Assembly: GCF_020831925.1 (NCBI RefSeq)
Contig: NZ_JAFIFQ010000001.1
Coordinates: 124,001 to 188,000, forward strand
Direction: 5' to 3'
Length of the DNA: 64,000 bases
Source of the DNA: Alkalimonas sp.
GTDB taxonomy: Bacteria > Pseudomonadota > Gammaproteobacteria > Enterobacterales > Alteromonadaceae
This document shows positions 1 to 7,925 of the stretch, piece after piece (position 1 is the first letter of the stretch; every line of letters begins with the position of its first letter). Under the pieces are notes generated by a model. The model was given only the letters and a program-made list of their open reading frames with translations. It did not search any database and had not been told where the DNA came from. A program made the translations under genes and the position numbers.

Positions 1-831
1 CTGTATGAGCCTTTGCATGCGGCACGTCAGTTGCTGATCCCTGGCATTGTGCATGTGCGGGAGCTGCCTGCAGCTGATGAAGCATTGTGCGCCGAACTTG
101 GTGCCGAGGCTTGCCAAATCCGTAGCCATTTGTTGGCTTTGGCGGATGGGTTTATTGCCAACTCCAGGGCTACAGCAGACTATTTGGAGGCTCCTGAGCG
201 AACAACGGTAATGAACAATGTGGTGGACGTAGATCGCTTTGCACGGCTGCCGAAACGAGCCGGGGATCTCCCGCTTCGATTGGGTATGATCAGTAGTAAT
301 CTGCCAAAAAAAGGCCTGCAAGATTTTGTTCGGCTTAGTCAATTGCTGGCCGCACAGCAGCTACCGGTGGAGTGCTGGTTGATTGGGCCGGATAACGACC
401 ATACTGTGCAGCTAAAAGCAGAGCAAACTGCTGGCCGTTTGCCTGCTTCGCTGCATTTTGCCGGTTACGCCAAGTCACCCGAGGAAGCCTTGGCACCACT
501 GGATATTGTTGTCAACTTGTCGCATTTTCAAGAATCATTTGGCCGCACAGTGCTCGAAGCCATGGCGGCCGGACGCGTGGTGGTATGTTATCGCTGGGGC
601 GCTTTACCCGAGCTGGTGCTACATGAGCAAACAGGTCTGCTGGCAGATTTTGCCGATATTGAGGCGGTTGCCGCGGCGATTGCACGCTTAGTGGAAAATG
701 TACCGCTGCGCCAGCAGTTGATCACAACGGCTTTTCAGCAGGTGGTTGCTGATTATAGCGCAGCGGCACTGCAGCAAAAGTTGGCAAACTGGCTTGTTGA
801 ACAGGGCATTACCCTACAGGAAAGACGATGA
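1..831 (+). CDS. Glycosyltransferase, GT4-like, 5' end cut by window edge
   Basis: The reading frame is open from base 1, so the gene starts outside the window; a TTG at 13 is only an internal codon candidate. About 276 residues are visible. The C-terminal half has the GT-B hallmarks of family 4 transferases: the donor-domain opening GMISSNLPKKGLQDFV, then a block NLSHFQESFGRTVLEAMAAG that contains the ExxxxxxxE-type sugar-nucleotide contact (QESFGRTVLE), then GLLADF. By family it would move a sugar from a nucleotide donor to a growing glycan at the cytoplasmic membrane face; donor and acceptor cannot be read from the sequence. Its stop overlaps the start of the next gene as ATGA, which indicates translational coupling within one polysaccharide operon. 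Confidence 0.85.
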   Translation: MYEPLHAARQLLIPGIVHVRELPAADEALCAELGAEACQIRSHLLALADGFIANSRATADYLEAPERTTVMNNVVDVDRFARLPKRAGDLPLRLGMISSNLPKKGLQDFVRLSQLLAAQQLPVECWLIGPDNDHTVQLKAEQTAGRLPASLHFAGYAKSPEEALAPLDIVVNLSHFQESFGRTVLEAMAAGRVVVCYRWGALPELVLHEQTGLLADFADIEAVAAAIARLVENVPLRQQLITTAFQQVVADYSAAALQQKLANWLVEQGITLQERR

Positions 832-3023
832 CGCACATGGCCGCAAAGATGCCGGCAGCGGCGACTTGGCAAGTACAGGCTGCCAGCTGGCAGCCTGAGA
901 GTGGCACCTGGCTGGGGGATAGCGCAAGTCGTATTGAACTCATTGGCGGTCTGACCGGGCGTTGGTTGGCGCTGTCAGGTGGTATCCAGGTACTGGATGG
1001 CTCTGCTGAGTTGCATGTGTGTTTTCTGACTCCTGCAGGGGTGGTGCAACTGCCGGTCCCTACCAGCTTAAAAGGTACGTTGGCCGAAGTATTCTGTATT
1101 CCTGATGGTGCCAGCCAGGCTTGGCTGCAGCCTTTAAAACAGCCGGGGCGTTTTGTGCTGGACGGTTTGCAGTGGCAGCCAGTCAGTCGCTGGCAATACC
1201 AATGGCGTTTGTGGCGCCGCATCGCCTTGTTTTGCTGGCGGGCGTCAAGAGCGCAACGCCAGCAAGCCGGTATTGATTGGCCGTTGGTTTGCAGAGCGCC
1301 TGCCGAATGTTATCGGCGTATCGGCCAGTTACGTGCCTGTGCGCCCGAGATGGACTATCTGGAGTGGCAGCAGCGCTTTGAGAGCCTGACCGCCCGCCAG
1401 CGAAAAGCGGTGCAGCAGCGCTTACCTGCACTGCTTGCTAAACACCGACTGACGCTGGTGTTGCTGGAACAGGAAAGCACAACTGCAACCTGCTGGCAAC
1501 GCACTTTAGCCAGTATTGAGCTGAGTTTGGGCCTGAATGCGGCGGCTGTGTCCAAGTTACATTGTTTGGTACTCGCTACTGCATCAGAAGTGGATTTGCC
1601 TTGTCGGGTACCACGACAACAGTGCAGCCACGATCAGCTGCAACAGGGCCTGGCTGCATTGGAACCAAACCAGCCGGTGTTGATCATGCCTGCAGGGGTT
1701 GCTTTGGCACCGATGGCGCTTTGCTGGTGGCTGGAAGCTTTTGAAGCTTCTGCGGCCAGTTGGCTGTACAGCGACCATGATCTGTTGGATGACAGCGGTC
1801 AGCGCACAGCCCCGCAGTTTAAGCCAGACTGGAGCCTGGAGCTGGCGCGTAGCAGTCATTTCACCGGCGATACGTTGCTGGTAAAGGCCGGCGCTTTGTT
1901 GCAAAGCGGTTGGTTGGAAAGTGCAACGTTGAAAGACCAGGTACCGACTGTGCAGCAATTGGTGTTGCAACTGGCTGAATTGCCCGATACCTGTGTCCAG
2001 CATATTCCGGCCATTTTATGGCACCAACCAAGCCTTACGGCTGGGGCTCAGCCAGCACTTAGCGCTGATGTGGTGTCGCAGCATTTAAGTCGTCAGGGCA
2101 TTACAGCCCGGGTGGAATCAAACAGCCATGGCTATCTGGATATTCACTATGCAGTGCCACAGCCGGTACCTTTGGTGTCGGTGGTGATCCCAACCCGCAA
2201 TATGTTGCATTTGCTAAAGCCCTGTGTCGCCAGTGTGCTTGATGGCACTGATTATCCGGCGGTTGAAGTACTGATTGTTGATAACCAAAGCGATGATCCG
2301 GCCACTTTAAACTATTTTGCTGAGATCGCACAGGATCCCCGGGTGCGGGTGCTGCGCTTCGATCAGCCTTTTAATTACTCGGCCATCAATAATTACGCGG
2401 TACAGCACGCGACGGGTGAGCTGATTTGTTTGTTGAATAATGATACCGAGGTGATTCGTGCCGATTGGTTGGCACAAATGGTTGGTCAGTTGAGTCAGCC
2501 CGATGTTGGTATTGTCGGAGCGCGCCTGTTGTTTGCCGATGAAAGGGTGCAGCACGCTGGCGATGTCCTTGGTGTTGGTGGCTGTGCTACCCATCTGCAC
2601 TTTCGCTTACCAGCCAGCGAGCCCGGTTATATGGGGCGGGCAGTTCTGTCGCAGGACTTATCCGCAGTAACGGCGGCTTGTTTACTTACCCGACGCGCGC
2701 TTTACCAGGAGCTGGGCGGACTCAATGAAACCGAACTGACCGTCGCCTTTAACGATGTCGATTATTGTTTAAAAGTTCGGGAAGCCGGTTGGCGGGTGCT
2801 GTATACCCCGCTGGCGCTGTTGTATCATTACGAGTCCGTATCGCGTGGCAAGGATGATAATCCTGTAAAACAGCGCCGCGCTGCTCAGGAAGCCGCCTAC
2901 ATGCGTAAACGCTGGGCGCAGATTATGCAGGGTGATCCGTTTTATAATCCGAATTTAAATGGCACAGCGGCCGATTTCCGCTTAAGTGCCGCTCCACGAG
3001 TAAGCAAACCATGGCAGCCTTGA
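828..3023 (+). CDS. Two-domain glycosyltransferase, GT2 family
   Basis: A 731-residue protein. The C-terminal part (about residues 445-700) is a clear GT-A/GT2 domain: it opens with PLVSVVIPTRN, carries the metal-site variant LLNNDTE and later has the FNDVDYCLKVREAGWRV block typical of RfbC-like O-antigen transferases. The middle part (about residues 200-430) looks like a second, diverged GT2 domain because it has WLYSDHDLLDDSG followed by FKPDW, matching the YSDEDKLD...FKPDW signature of that family. The first 150 residues are not recognised. The start is ATG at 828, preceded by AGGAAAG and overlapping the upstream stop. It overlaps the next gene by 13 bases. Likely role: adding one or two sugars to a lipid-linked polysaccharide repeat; substrate unknown. 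Confidence 0.87.
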   Translation: MTHMAAKMPAAATWQVQAASWQPESGTWLGDSASRIELIGGLTGRWLALSGGIQVLDGSAELHVCFLTPAGVVQLPVPTSLKGTLAEVFCIPDGASQAWLQPLKQPGRFVLDGLQWQPVSRWQYQWRLWRRIALFCWRASRAQRQQAGIDWPLVCRAPAECYRRIGQLRACAPEMDYLEWQQRFESLTARQRKAVQQRLPALLAKHRLTLVLLEQESTTATCWQRTLASIELSLGLNAAAVSKLHCLVLATASEVDLPCRVPRQQCSHDQLQQGLAALEPNQPVLIMPAGVALAPMALCWWLEAFEASAASWLYSDHDLLDDSGQRTAPQFKPDWSLELARSSHFTGDTLLVKAGALLQSGWLESATLKDQVPTVQQLVLQLAELPDTCVQHIPAILWHQPSLTAGAQPALSADVVSQHLSRQGITARVESNSHGYLDIHYAVPQPVPLVSVVIPTRNMLHLLKPCVASVLDGTDYPAVEVLIVDNQSDDPATLNYFAEIAQDPRVRVLRFDQPFNYSAINNYAVQHATGELICLLNNDTEVIRADWLAQMVGQLSQPDVGIVGARLLFADERVQHAGDVLGVGGCATHLHFRLPASEPGYMGRAVLSQDLSAVTAACLLTRRALYQELGGLNETELTVAFNDVDYCLKVREAGWRVLYTPLALLYHYESVSRGKDDNPVKQRRAAQEAAYMRKRWAQIMQGDPFYNPNLNGTAADFRLSAAPRVSKPWQP

Positions 3024-3964
3024 AACTGAGTCGTATTTTTGTGGTGGAAGAGCGCTCCAATCCGTCAACGGATTTTTTTGTGGCGCCAGAATTGAAGCAA
3101 AGTGAGCTGGATGTTGAGCATTTAGGATTGAACCAGTTGCCGCAACTCCGTGCTGGTGAGCAGGTCGCCGTTGTCTTTGTCCGTTATATCAGCAAGAGCT
3201 GGCAACGCTGGATCCGCTTGCATGCGAGTCAGGTGAAGCGTCTGGTTTATTTTATGGACGATGACCTGTTTGATTTATCGGCATTTAATGGCTTGCCCTG
3301 GCGTTACCGCTACAAGCTCGCCCGAATGGCGTATACCCGAAAAAAATGGCTGCAACAAAGCCAGGCCGAACTCTGGGTATCTACACCCTACTTGCAGCAA
3401 AAGTATCAGGCATGGCGGCCCCGACTGGTGCAGGCATGTCTGCCACCGGCGACGGCGCAGCAATTGACGTTGTTTTACCATGGTTCAGCCTCACATCGTC
3501 ATGAAATTGATTGGTTAAGGCCGGTTGTTGAAGAGGTGTTCAGAGCTGAACAGGGCGTTAGCTTTGAAATTATTGGTGGTGCAGAGGTGAATCTGATGTA
3601 CCGGGGGATGGGCCCTGTGCATGTATTGCATCCTATGAGCTGGCCAGCCTACCAGGCGTTGCTGTCCAGGGGCCAGCGGGATATTGGCTTGGCACCCTTG
3701 CTCGGCGGGCGCTTTAATCAGGCTCGTTCTTACACCAAGTTCTTTGATATTACCCGGGCAGGTGCAGTGGGAATTTATACTGAGGGTAGTATATACAGCG
3801 AAGTAGTCAGCCATGGTGAGAATGGCTTGTTGCTGCCAAATCAACCACAAGTCTGGGCAGATGCGATAGTGGATTTGGCTCGAAAGCCAGAATTGCGTAA
3901 GCAGCTGCAGCAGCGAGCTGTTCTGTCATCCAGCCAATTAGAACGTGCGGTGTGGGACGAATGA
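3011..3964 (+). CDS. Glycosyltransferase, GT-B fold, GT4-like
   Basis: A 317-residue protein. The N-terminal half has no strong motif apart from LVYFMDDDLFD. The C-terminal half resembles the donor domain of GT4 enzymes: LTLFYHGSASHRHEIDWL, then DIGLAPLLGG, FNQARSYTKFFDITRAGAVG and HGENGLLLPN. It is shorter than a typical GT4 (about 350-400 residues). Start ATG 3011 lies inside the end of the previous gene, and its own stop overlaps the kpsC-like start as ATGA, so translation of the run is probably coupled. It probably transfers one sugar in the same pathway as its neighbours; donor and acceptor are unknown. Confidence 0.8.
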   Translation: MAALKLSRIFVVEERSNPSTDFFVAPELKQSELDVEHLGLNQLPQLRAGEQVAVVFVRYISKSWQRWIRLHASQVKRLVYFMDDDLFDLSAFNGLPWRYRYKLARMAYTRKKWLQQSQAELWVSTPYLQQKYQAWRPRLVQACLPPATAQQLTLFYHGSASHRHEIDWLRPVVEEVFRAEQGVSFEIIGGAEVNLMYRGMGPVHVLHPMSWPAYQALLSRGQRDIGLAPLLGGRFNQARSYTKFFDITRAGAVGIYTEGSIYSEVVSHGENGLLLPNQPQVWADAIVDLARKPELRKQLQQRAVLSSSQLERAVWDE

Positions 3965-5985
3965 TGCCTGCAGTTGTGGTTGAGCAGTTATCCAACAGAA
4001 ACTGTTTGCTGACGCTATCACCGGCATTGGCGAAGCTGCCTTATTTGTCTCAGTTCTTACAGGGCGCTGTGGTGCGTTACTCTGCCCGGCTCAGCTTGCG
4101 GCCCGCACAGGCTGATGCTGTCTTAGTGTGGGGTAAAAAGCCTTCGGCTGCTAAGGGGGAGCGCTATGCGGCCAGGCAGCAGTTACCAGTTTTACGGTTG
4201 GAGGACGGTTTTTTACGCTCGCTTGGGTTGGGGCTGCATTGTCCGCCTTATTCGGTGGTGCTGGATGATGAGGGCATTTATTACGATGCCTCTGGCCCAT
4301 CGCGGCTGGAGCGTTTGGTTCAGCAGCCGTTGACAAAAATACAGACCGACAGGGCCAGCGCCTTGCAGCAAGCATGGCAACGAGGGCGGGTGTCTAAGTA
4401 CAATCACAATCGGGACTTGCTGCAACTGCCTGTTGAGCCTTTTGTATTGGTGGTAGACCAAACCTATGGTGATGCTTCCATTCGTTTTGGCTTGGCCGAT
4501 GCGGAACGCTTTTGGCAGATGCTGGACGCTGCCTTGCGGCAGTATCCAAAGCATCGGATTGTGCTGAAAGTCCACCCAGATGTGCTGACAGGCAAAAAGC
4601 AGGGACATTTTGATGCGTTGGAACAGCGTCTGTCGGCTGCGGATTTCGCACGGGTTCAATTGTTGGCTGAAGACGCTCACCCTGCTTGCTTACTTGAAGG
4701 CTCCACGGCGGTTTATTGCGTGACTTCGCAGATGGGGTTTGAAGCCTTGCTCTGGCAAAAGCCGGTGTACACCTTTGGCATGCCGTTTTACGCTGGCTGG
4801 GGGCTGACAGTGGATGCATTGCCAGCGCCTGAACGACGCGGTGCGGTTTCGTTGCAGCAATTGATCCATGCGGCCTTAATTGACTATCCCAGATACATCG
4901 ATCCGGAAACCTCACAACCCTGCGAAGTGGAGACTTTGCTTGACTGGCTGGCATTGCAGCGGTCTCAGCGTTCGCGTTTCCCGCTGCAGGTGCAGGCTTT
5001 GCGTTTCCCTCGTTGGAAGAAACCTATACTCAGAAAGTTCCTGCAAGGCAGTCAGCTTACCTTTGTTAAACAAGCCGCCGAGCGTGATGCTTACCAGACA
5101 CTGGCTGTCTGGGGCGTGAAAAACAGCACAGATCTTGCTGCGCCACGGCTGCATGTTGAAGATGGCTTTATCCGTTCGGTGGGCCTTGGCGCCGATTTGA
5201 TTCGCCCGGCATCCTGGGTGCTGGATAACGAGGGTATTTATTACGATGCTACCCGGCCATCGGCTTTGGAAACCTTGTTGCAACAGCAAGATTTTCCAGC
5301 TGAATTGCAAGCCAGGGCAGAGCGCCTGATTCAGTTATTGCTGCAAAGCAAGGTCACTAAGTACAATCTTGGCCAAAGTCATTGGCAACGTCCAGTCGGT
5401 AAGCCGCGAGTCATTCTTATTCCGGGGCAGGTTGAGTCTGATGCCTCTATCCAGTTAGGCTCACCGGTACTTAAAACCAACCTGGCCTTGATTAAGGCTG
5501 TGCGAGAAGCGAATCCTGATGCGTGGTTGCTGTACAAGCCTCATCCGGATGTGCAGGCAGGCCTTCGCGTGGCAGGTAGCGCCGAGCAGCAGGCCAGTCA
5601 GTATTGCAATGAAGTGGTGCTTGCTGAAGATATGGCGCATCTTTTGACACTGGTGGATGAGGTGCATACCCTGACGTCACTGGCTGGCTTTGAAGCTTTG
5701 CTGCGCCAGCGAAGAGTGGTGTGTTATGGTCAGCCATTTTATGCTGGTTGGGGGCTAACAGACGATAGGTACCCGCCACCACGCAGAGGAAGGCAACGTA
5801 GCCTGGCAGAGTTGGTGGCAGCCACCTTGATCCTCTATCCGTGTTATTTAAGTTCGGTGACGCAGGCGTATGCCACACCAGAGCATGTGATTGCCCAAAT
5901 GCAGCAGTTGCGTCAGCAATCTGGCGACACGGCGCCCTGGTGGCGTTTGTTACTGCGTAAATTGATTGCGTTGAATAAGTTTTAG
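3961..5985 (+). CDS. kpsC: KpsC-type capsule beta-Kdo transferase, two modules
   Basis: A 674-residue protein, close to the length of E. coli KpsC. KpsC builds the short poly-beta-Kdo linker on lyso-phosphatidylglycerol that anchors ABC-exported (group 2) capsules, using CMP-Kdo. Here the protein is visibly two copies of one module. LEDGFLRSLGLG at about residue 80 is repeated as VEDGFIRSVGLG at about 399, and LDDEGIYYDASGPS at about 101 as LDNEGIYYDATRPS at about 421. YGQPFYAGWGLT near the C-terminus matches FGMPFYAGWGLT in the first module. Both modules keep these motifs, so neither looks dead. I chose ATG 3961 because it overlaps the preceding stop as ATGA; GTG 3952 and ATG 3964 are alternatives. 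No kpsS, kpsD, kpsE, kpsM or kpsT gene is seen in the window. Confidence 0.85.
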   Translation: MMPAVVVEQLSNRNCLLTLSPALAKLPYLSQFLQGAVVRYSARLSLRPAQADAVLVWGKKPSAAKGERYAARQQLPVLRLEDGFLRSLGLGLHCPPYSVVLDDEGIYYDASGPSRLERLVQQPLTKIQTDRASALQQAWQRGRVSKYNHNRDLLQLPVEPFVLVVDQTYGDASIRFGLADAERFWQMLDAALRQYPKHRIVLKVHPDVLTGKKQGHFDALEQRLSAADFARVQLLAEDAHPACLLEGSTAVYCVTSQMGFEALLWQKPVYTFGMPFYAGWGLTVDALPAPERRGAVSLQQLIHAALIDYPRYIDPETSQPCEVETLLDWLALQRSQRSRFPLQVQALRFPRWKKPILRKFLQGSQLTFVKQAAERDAYQTLAVWGVKNSTDLAAPRLHVEDGFIRSVGLGADLIRPASWVLDNEGIYYDATRPSALETLLQQQDFPAELQARAERLIQLLLQSKVTKYNLGQSHWQRPVGKPRVILIPGQVESDASIQLGSPVLKTNLALIKAVREANPDAWLLYKPHPDVQAGLRVAGSAEQQASQYCNEVVLAEDMAHLLTLVDEVHTLTSLAGFEALLRQRRVVCYGQPFYAGWGLTDDRYPPPRRGRQRSLAELVAATLILYPCYLSSVTQAYATPEHVIAQMQQLRQQSGDTAPWWRLLLRKLIALNKF

Positions 5986-5995
5986 GAGTGCTGAC

Positions 5996-6631
5996 TTGAC
6001 GCCCCGGCAAGCTTTTATCAAACGTAGCCTGGATTTTTTGCTGGCGCTGGCTGGCTTGATTGCGCTTGGCTGGTTGCTGCTGCTCTGCTGGCTGATTGCG
6101 AGCGTGGAAACCCGAAGCAATGGTATCTTTACTCAACAGCGCATTGGTCGGTTCGGTCGGCCTTTTTGGGTGTGTAAAATTAAAACCATGTTTGATGCCC
6201 GGGGGGAACGAAGCTCCATTACTGCTAATTGTCAGCACGATATTACCAGCAGTGGCCGTCTTTTCCGCCGCTTTAAGCTTGATGAGTTGCCGCAACTTTG
6301 GAATGTGTTAAAAGGTGACATGAGCTTTGTTGGGCCCCGGCCAGATGTTCCTGGTTATGCTGACTGCTTGCAGGGTGAAGAGCGGCTCATCTTGCAGCTG
6401 CGCCCAGGCATTACTGGACCGGCTTCCATTAAATATCGCCATGAAGAAGCCTTGCTGGCAGCGGCCAGTGATGCCAAAGCTTACAATGATGAGGTGATTT
6501 GGCCTGATAAAGTACGGATCAACCTCGCTTATTATCAGGAGTACAGTGTCTGGCGCGATCTGCTGTACCTGTTTGCTACCTTTTCACCGGCTCTGGCTAA
6601 GCGGCTGGAGCGGAGGAGCCCCCAATGTTGA
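5996..6631 (+). CDS. PglC-like initiating phosphoglycosyl transferase
   Basis: A 211-residue member of the bacterial sugar transferase family (monotopic phosphoglycosyl transferases). It moves a phospho-sugar from a UDP-sugar to undecaprenyl phosphate, the first step of a lipid-linked glycan. One hydrophobic helix lies at about residues 12-36, which fits the short PglC/WecP-like form rather than the long WbaP form. Core motifs are visible: RIGRFGRPFWVCKIKTM, FKLDELPQLWNVLKGDMSFVGPRPDV (broken here as FKLDELPQLWNVL and GDMSFVGPRPDV) and RPGITGPASIKYR. The DE pair in KLDELPQ is the family's catalytic dyad. The start is TTG 5996; an AGGAG at 5984-5988 at good spacing supports it, and no ATG fits. 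It overlaps the next gene by 7 bases. Confidence 0.87.
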   Translation: MTPRQAFIKRSLDFLLALAGLIALGWLLLLCWLIASVETRSNGIFTQQRIGRFGRPFWVCKIKTMFDARGERSSITANCQHDITSSGRLFRRFKLDELPQLWNVLKGDMSFVGPRPDVPGYADCLQGEERLILQLRPGITGPASIKYRHEEALLAAASDAKAYNDEVIWPDKVRINLAYYQEYSVWRDLLYLFATFSPALAKRLERRSPQC

Positions 6632-7806
6632 ACACAACACTGGCACCCTGGCCATGTTTTTCAGAGGAAGAAGCCGAGGCCGTCAGGCAGGTATTATTAT
6701 CCAACCGGGTGAATTACTGGACTGGAGAGCAAACCCGCTTGTTCGAGCAAGAATTTGCCGTCTTTGCCGATTGTCGTTTTGCAGTGGCCCTGGCCAATGG
6801 CACCCTGGCACTGGATGCGGCTATAAAGGCGTTGCAGCTGGGCCCTGGCGATGAGGTGATAGTTCCGCCCCGCACCTTTATCGCCACGGTGTCGGCTGTA
6901 GTGAATGCCGGTGCAACTCCGGTATTCGCTGATGTGGATTTGAATACCCAGGCATTGTCTGCCGATACCATTGCGCCTTGTCTGACCTCAAAGACCAAAG
7001 CTATTGTGGTGGTGCATCTGGCTGGTATGCCAGCCGATATGGATGCCATCATGGCGTTGGCACAGCAGCATGGCCTCTGGGTGATTGAGGATTGTGCCCA
7101 AGCACATGGTGCCCGTTATCAAGGCCGTTCGGTTGGTTCTTTGGGGCATATTGCCGCCTGGTCCTTTTGTCAGGATAAAATCATGACTACAGGTGGTGAG
7201 GGCGGCATGGTCACCACCAATGATGAAGCGTTATGGCAACGAGTGTGGGCCTTAAAAGACCATGGTAAAAGCTATGATGCGGTCTATCATCAGCAGCACC
7301 CGGCAGGCTTTCGTTGGCTGCACCACAGCTTTGGACACAATTGGCGCATGATGGAAATGCAAGCTGCCATTGGTCGTATTCAGTTACAACGTATGCCTGA
7401 CTGGAGTGCGCGTCGACGGCAGTTGGCCGCTCAGCTGGATGGTACGGCGGCAGCCTTCCCTCTGCTGCGGCGGGTTCAGGTACCGGATGATGTCCTACAC
7501 GCTGAGTACAAGCACTACTTTTTTGTCCGGCCTGAGTTGCTGGCTGCTGGTTGGAGCCGAGATGCTATCTGCCAGCGATTGATGGCTGCAGATGTTCCTT
7601 GTTATCAGGGCAGTTGCAGTGAAGTGTATTTGGAGCAGGCTTTTGCTGATACGCCTTTTCGGCCCACCGAGCGACTGCCCTGTGCGAAGCTGCTGGGCGA
7701 GACAAGTTTGATGTTGTTGGTGCATCCGAGTATCACCGACCAACAAATGGAACATTGTTGTAACCAGTTGGCAGAAGTCCTGCAACAAGCTGGTAGGAGT
7801 TGGTAA
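6625..7806 (+). CDS. DegT/DnrJ/EryC1 family sugar aminotransferase
   Basis: A 393-residue PLP enzyme of the PglE/WecE/ArnB type that aminates a 4-keto sugar nucleotide with glutamate as usual donor. Motifs: NGTLALDAA near residue 60, VHLAGMPADM, VIEDCAQAHGA, and SFCQDKIMTTGGEGGMV, in which the K of QDK is the expected PLP lysine. NWRMMEMQAAIG is the usual substrate-loop signature. The start ATG 6625 lies 7 bases inside the preceding PglC-like gene and has GGAGGAG upstream. With the dehydratase at 7926 and the PglC-like transferase it makes a three-step set that resembles bacillosamine-type sugar synthesis; the product sugar is an inference. Confidence 0.88.
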   Translation: MLNTTLAPWPCFSEEEAEAVRQVLLSNRVNYWTGEQTRLFEQEFAVFADCRFAVALANGTLALDAAIKALQLGPGDEVIVPPRTFIATVSAVVNAGATPVFADVDLNTQALSADTIAPCLTSKTKAIVVVHLAGMPADMDAIMALAQQHGLWVIEDCAQAHGARYQGRSVGSLGHIAAWSFCQDKIMTTGGEGGMVTTNDEALWQRVWALKDHGKSYDAVYHQQHPAGFRWLHHSFGHNWRMMEMQAAIGRIQLQRMPDWSARRRQLAAQLDGTAAAFPLLRRVQVPDDVLHAEYKHYFFVRPELLAAGWSRDAICQRLMAADVPCYQGSCSEVYLEQAFADTPFRPTERLPCAKLLGETSLMLLVHPSITDQQMEHCCNQLAEVLQQAGRSW

Positions 7807-7845
7807 CTGAGGACGCTCGAAGCTAGGGTTTACTTGGTATTGAGC

Positions 7846-7874
7846 TTAATTAATACGCGCCGATGCGCTATACT
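7846..7874 (+). promoter_or_regulatory. Candidate sigma70 promoter for the dehydratase gene
   Basis: TATACT at 7869-7874 is a good -10 box, and TTAATT at 7846-7851 with a 17-base spacer is a weak -35. It lies in the 119-base gap between the aminotransferase and the dehydratase, the only real gap in this part of the locus. The decamer GCGCTATACT at 7865-7874 recurs exactly at 45732-45741 before sucC. Confidence 0.4.
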
Positions 7875-7925
7875 GGTTCAAATTTTGACTGTTGGTCTTA
7901 TGCTCAGTCTTGTAAAGGAATCTTC

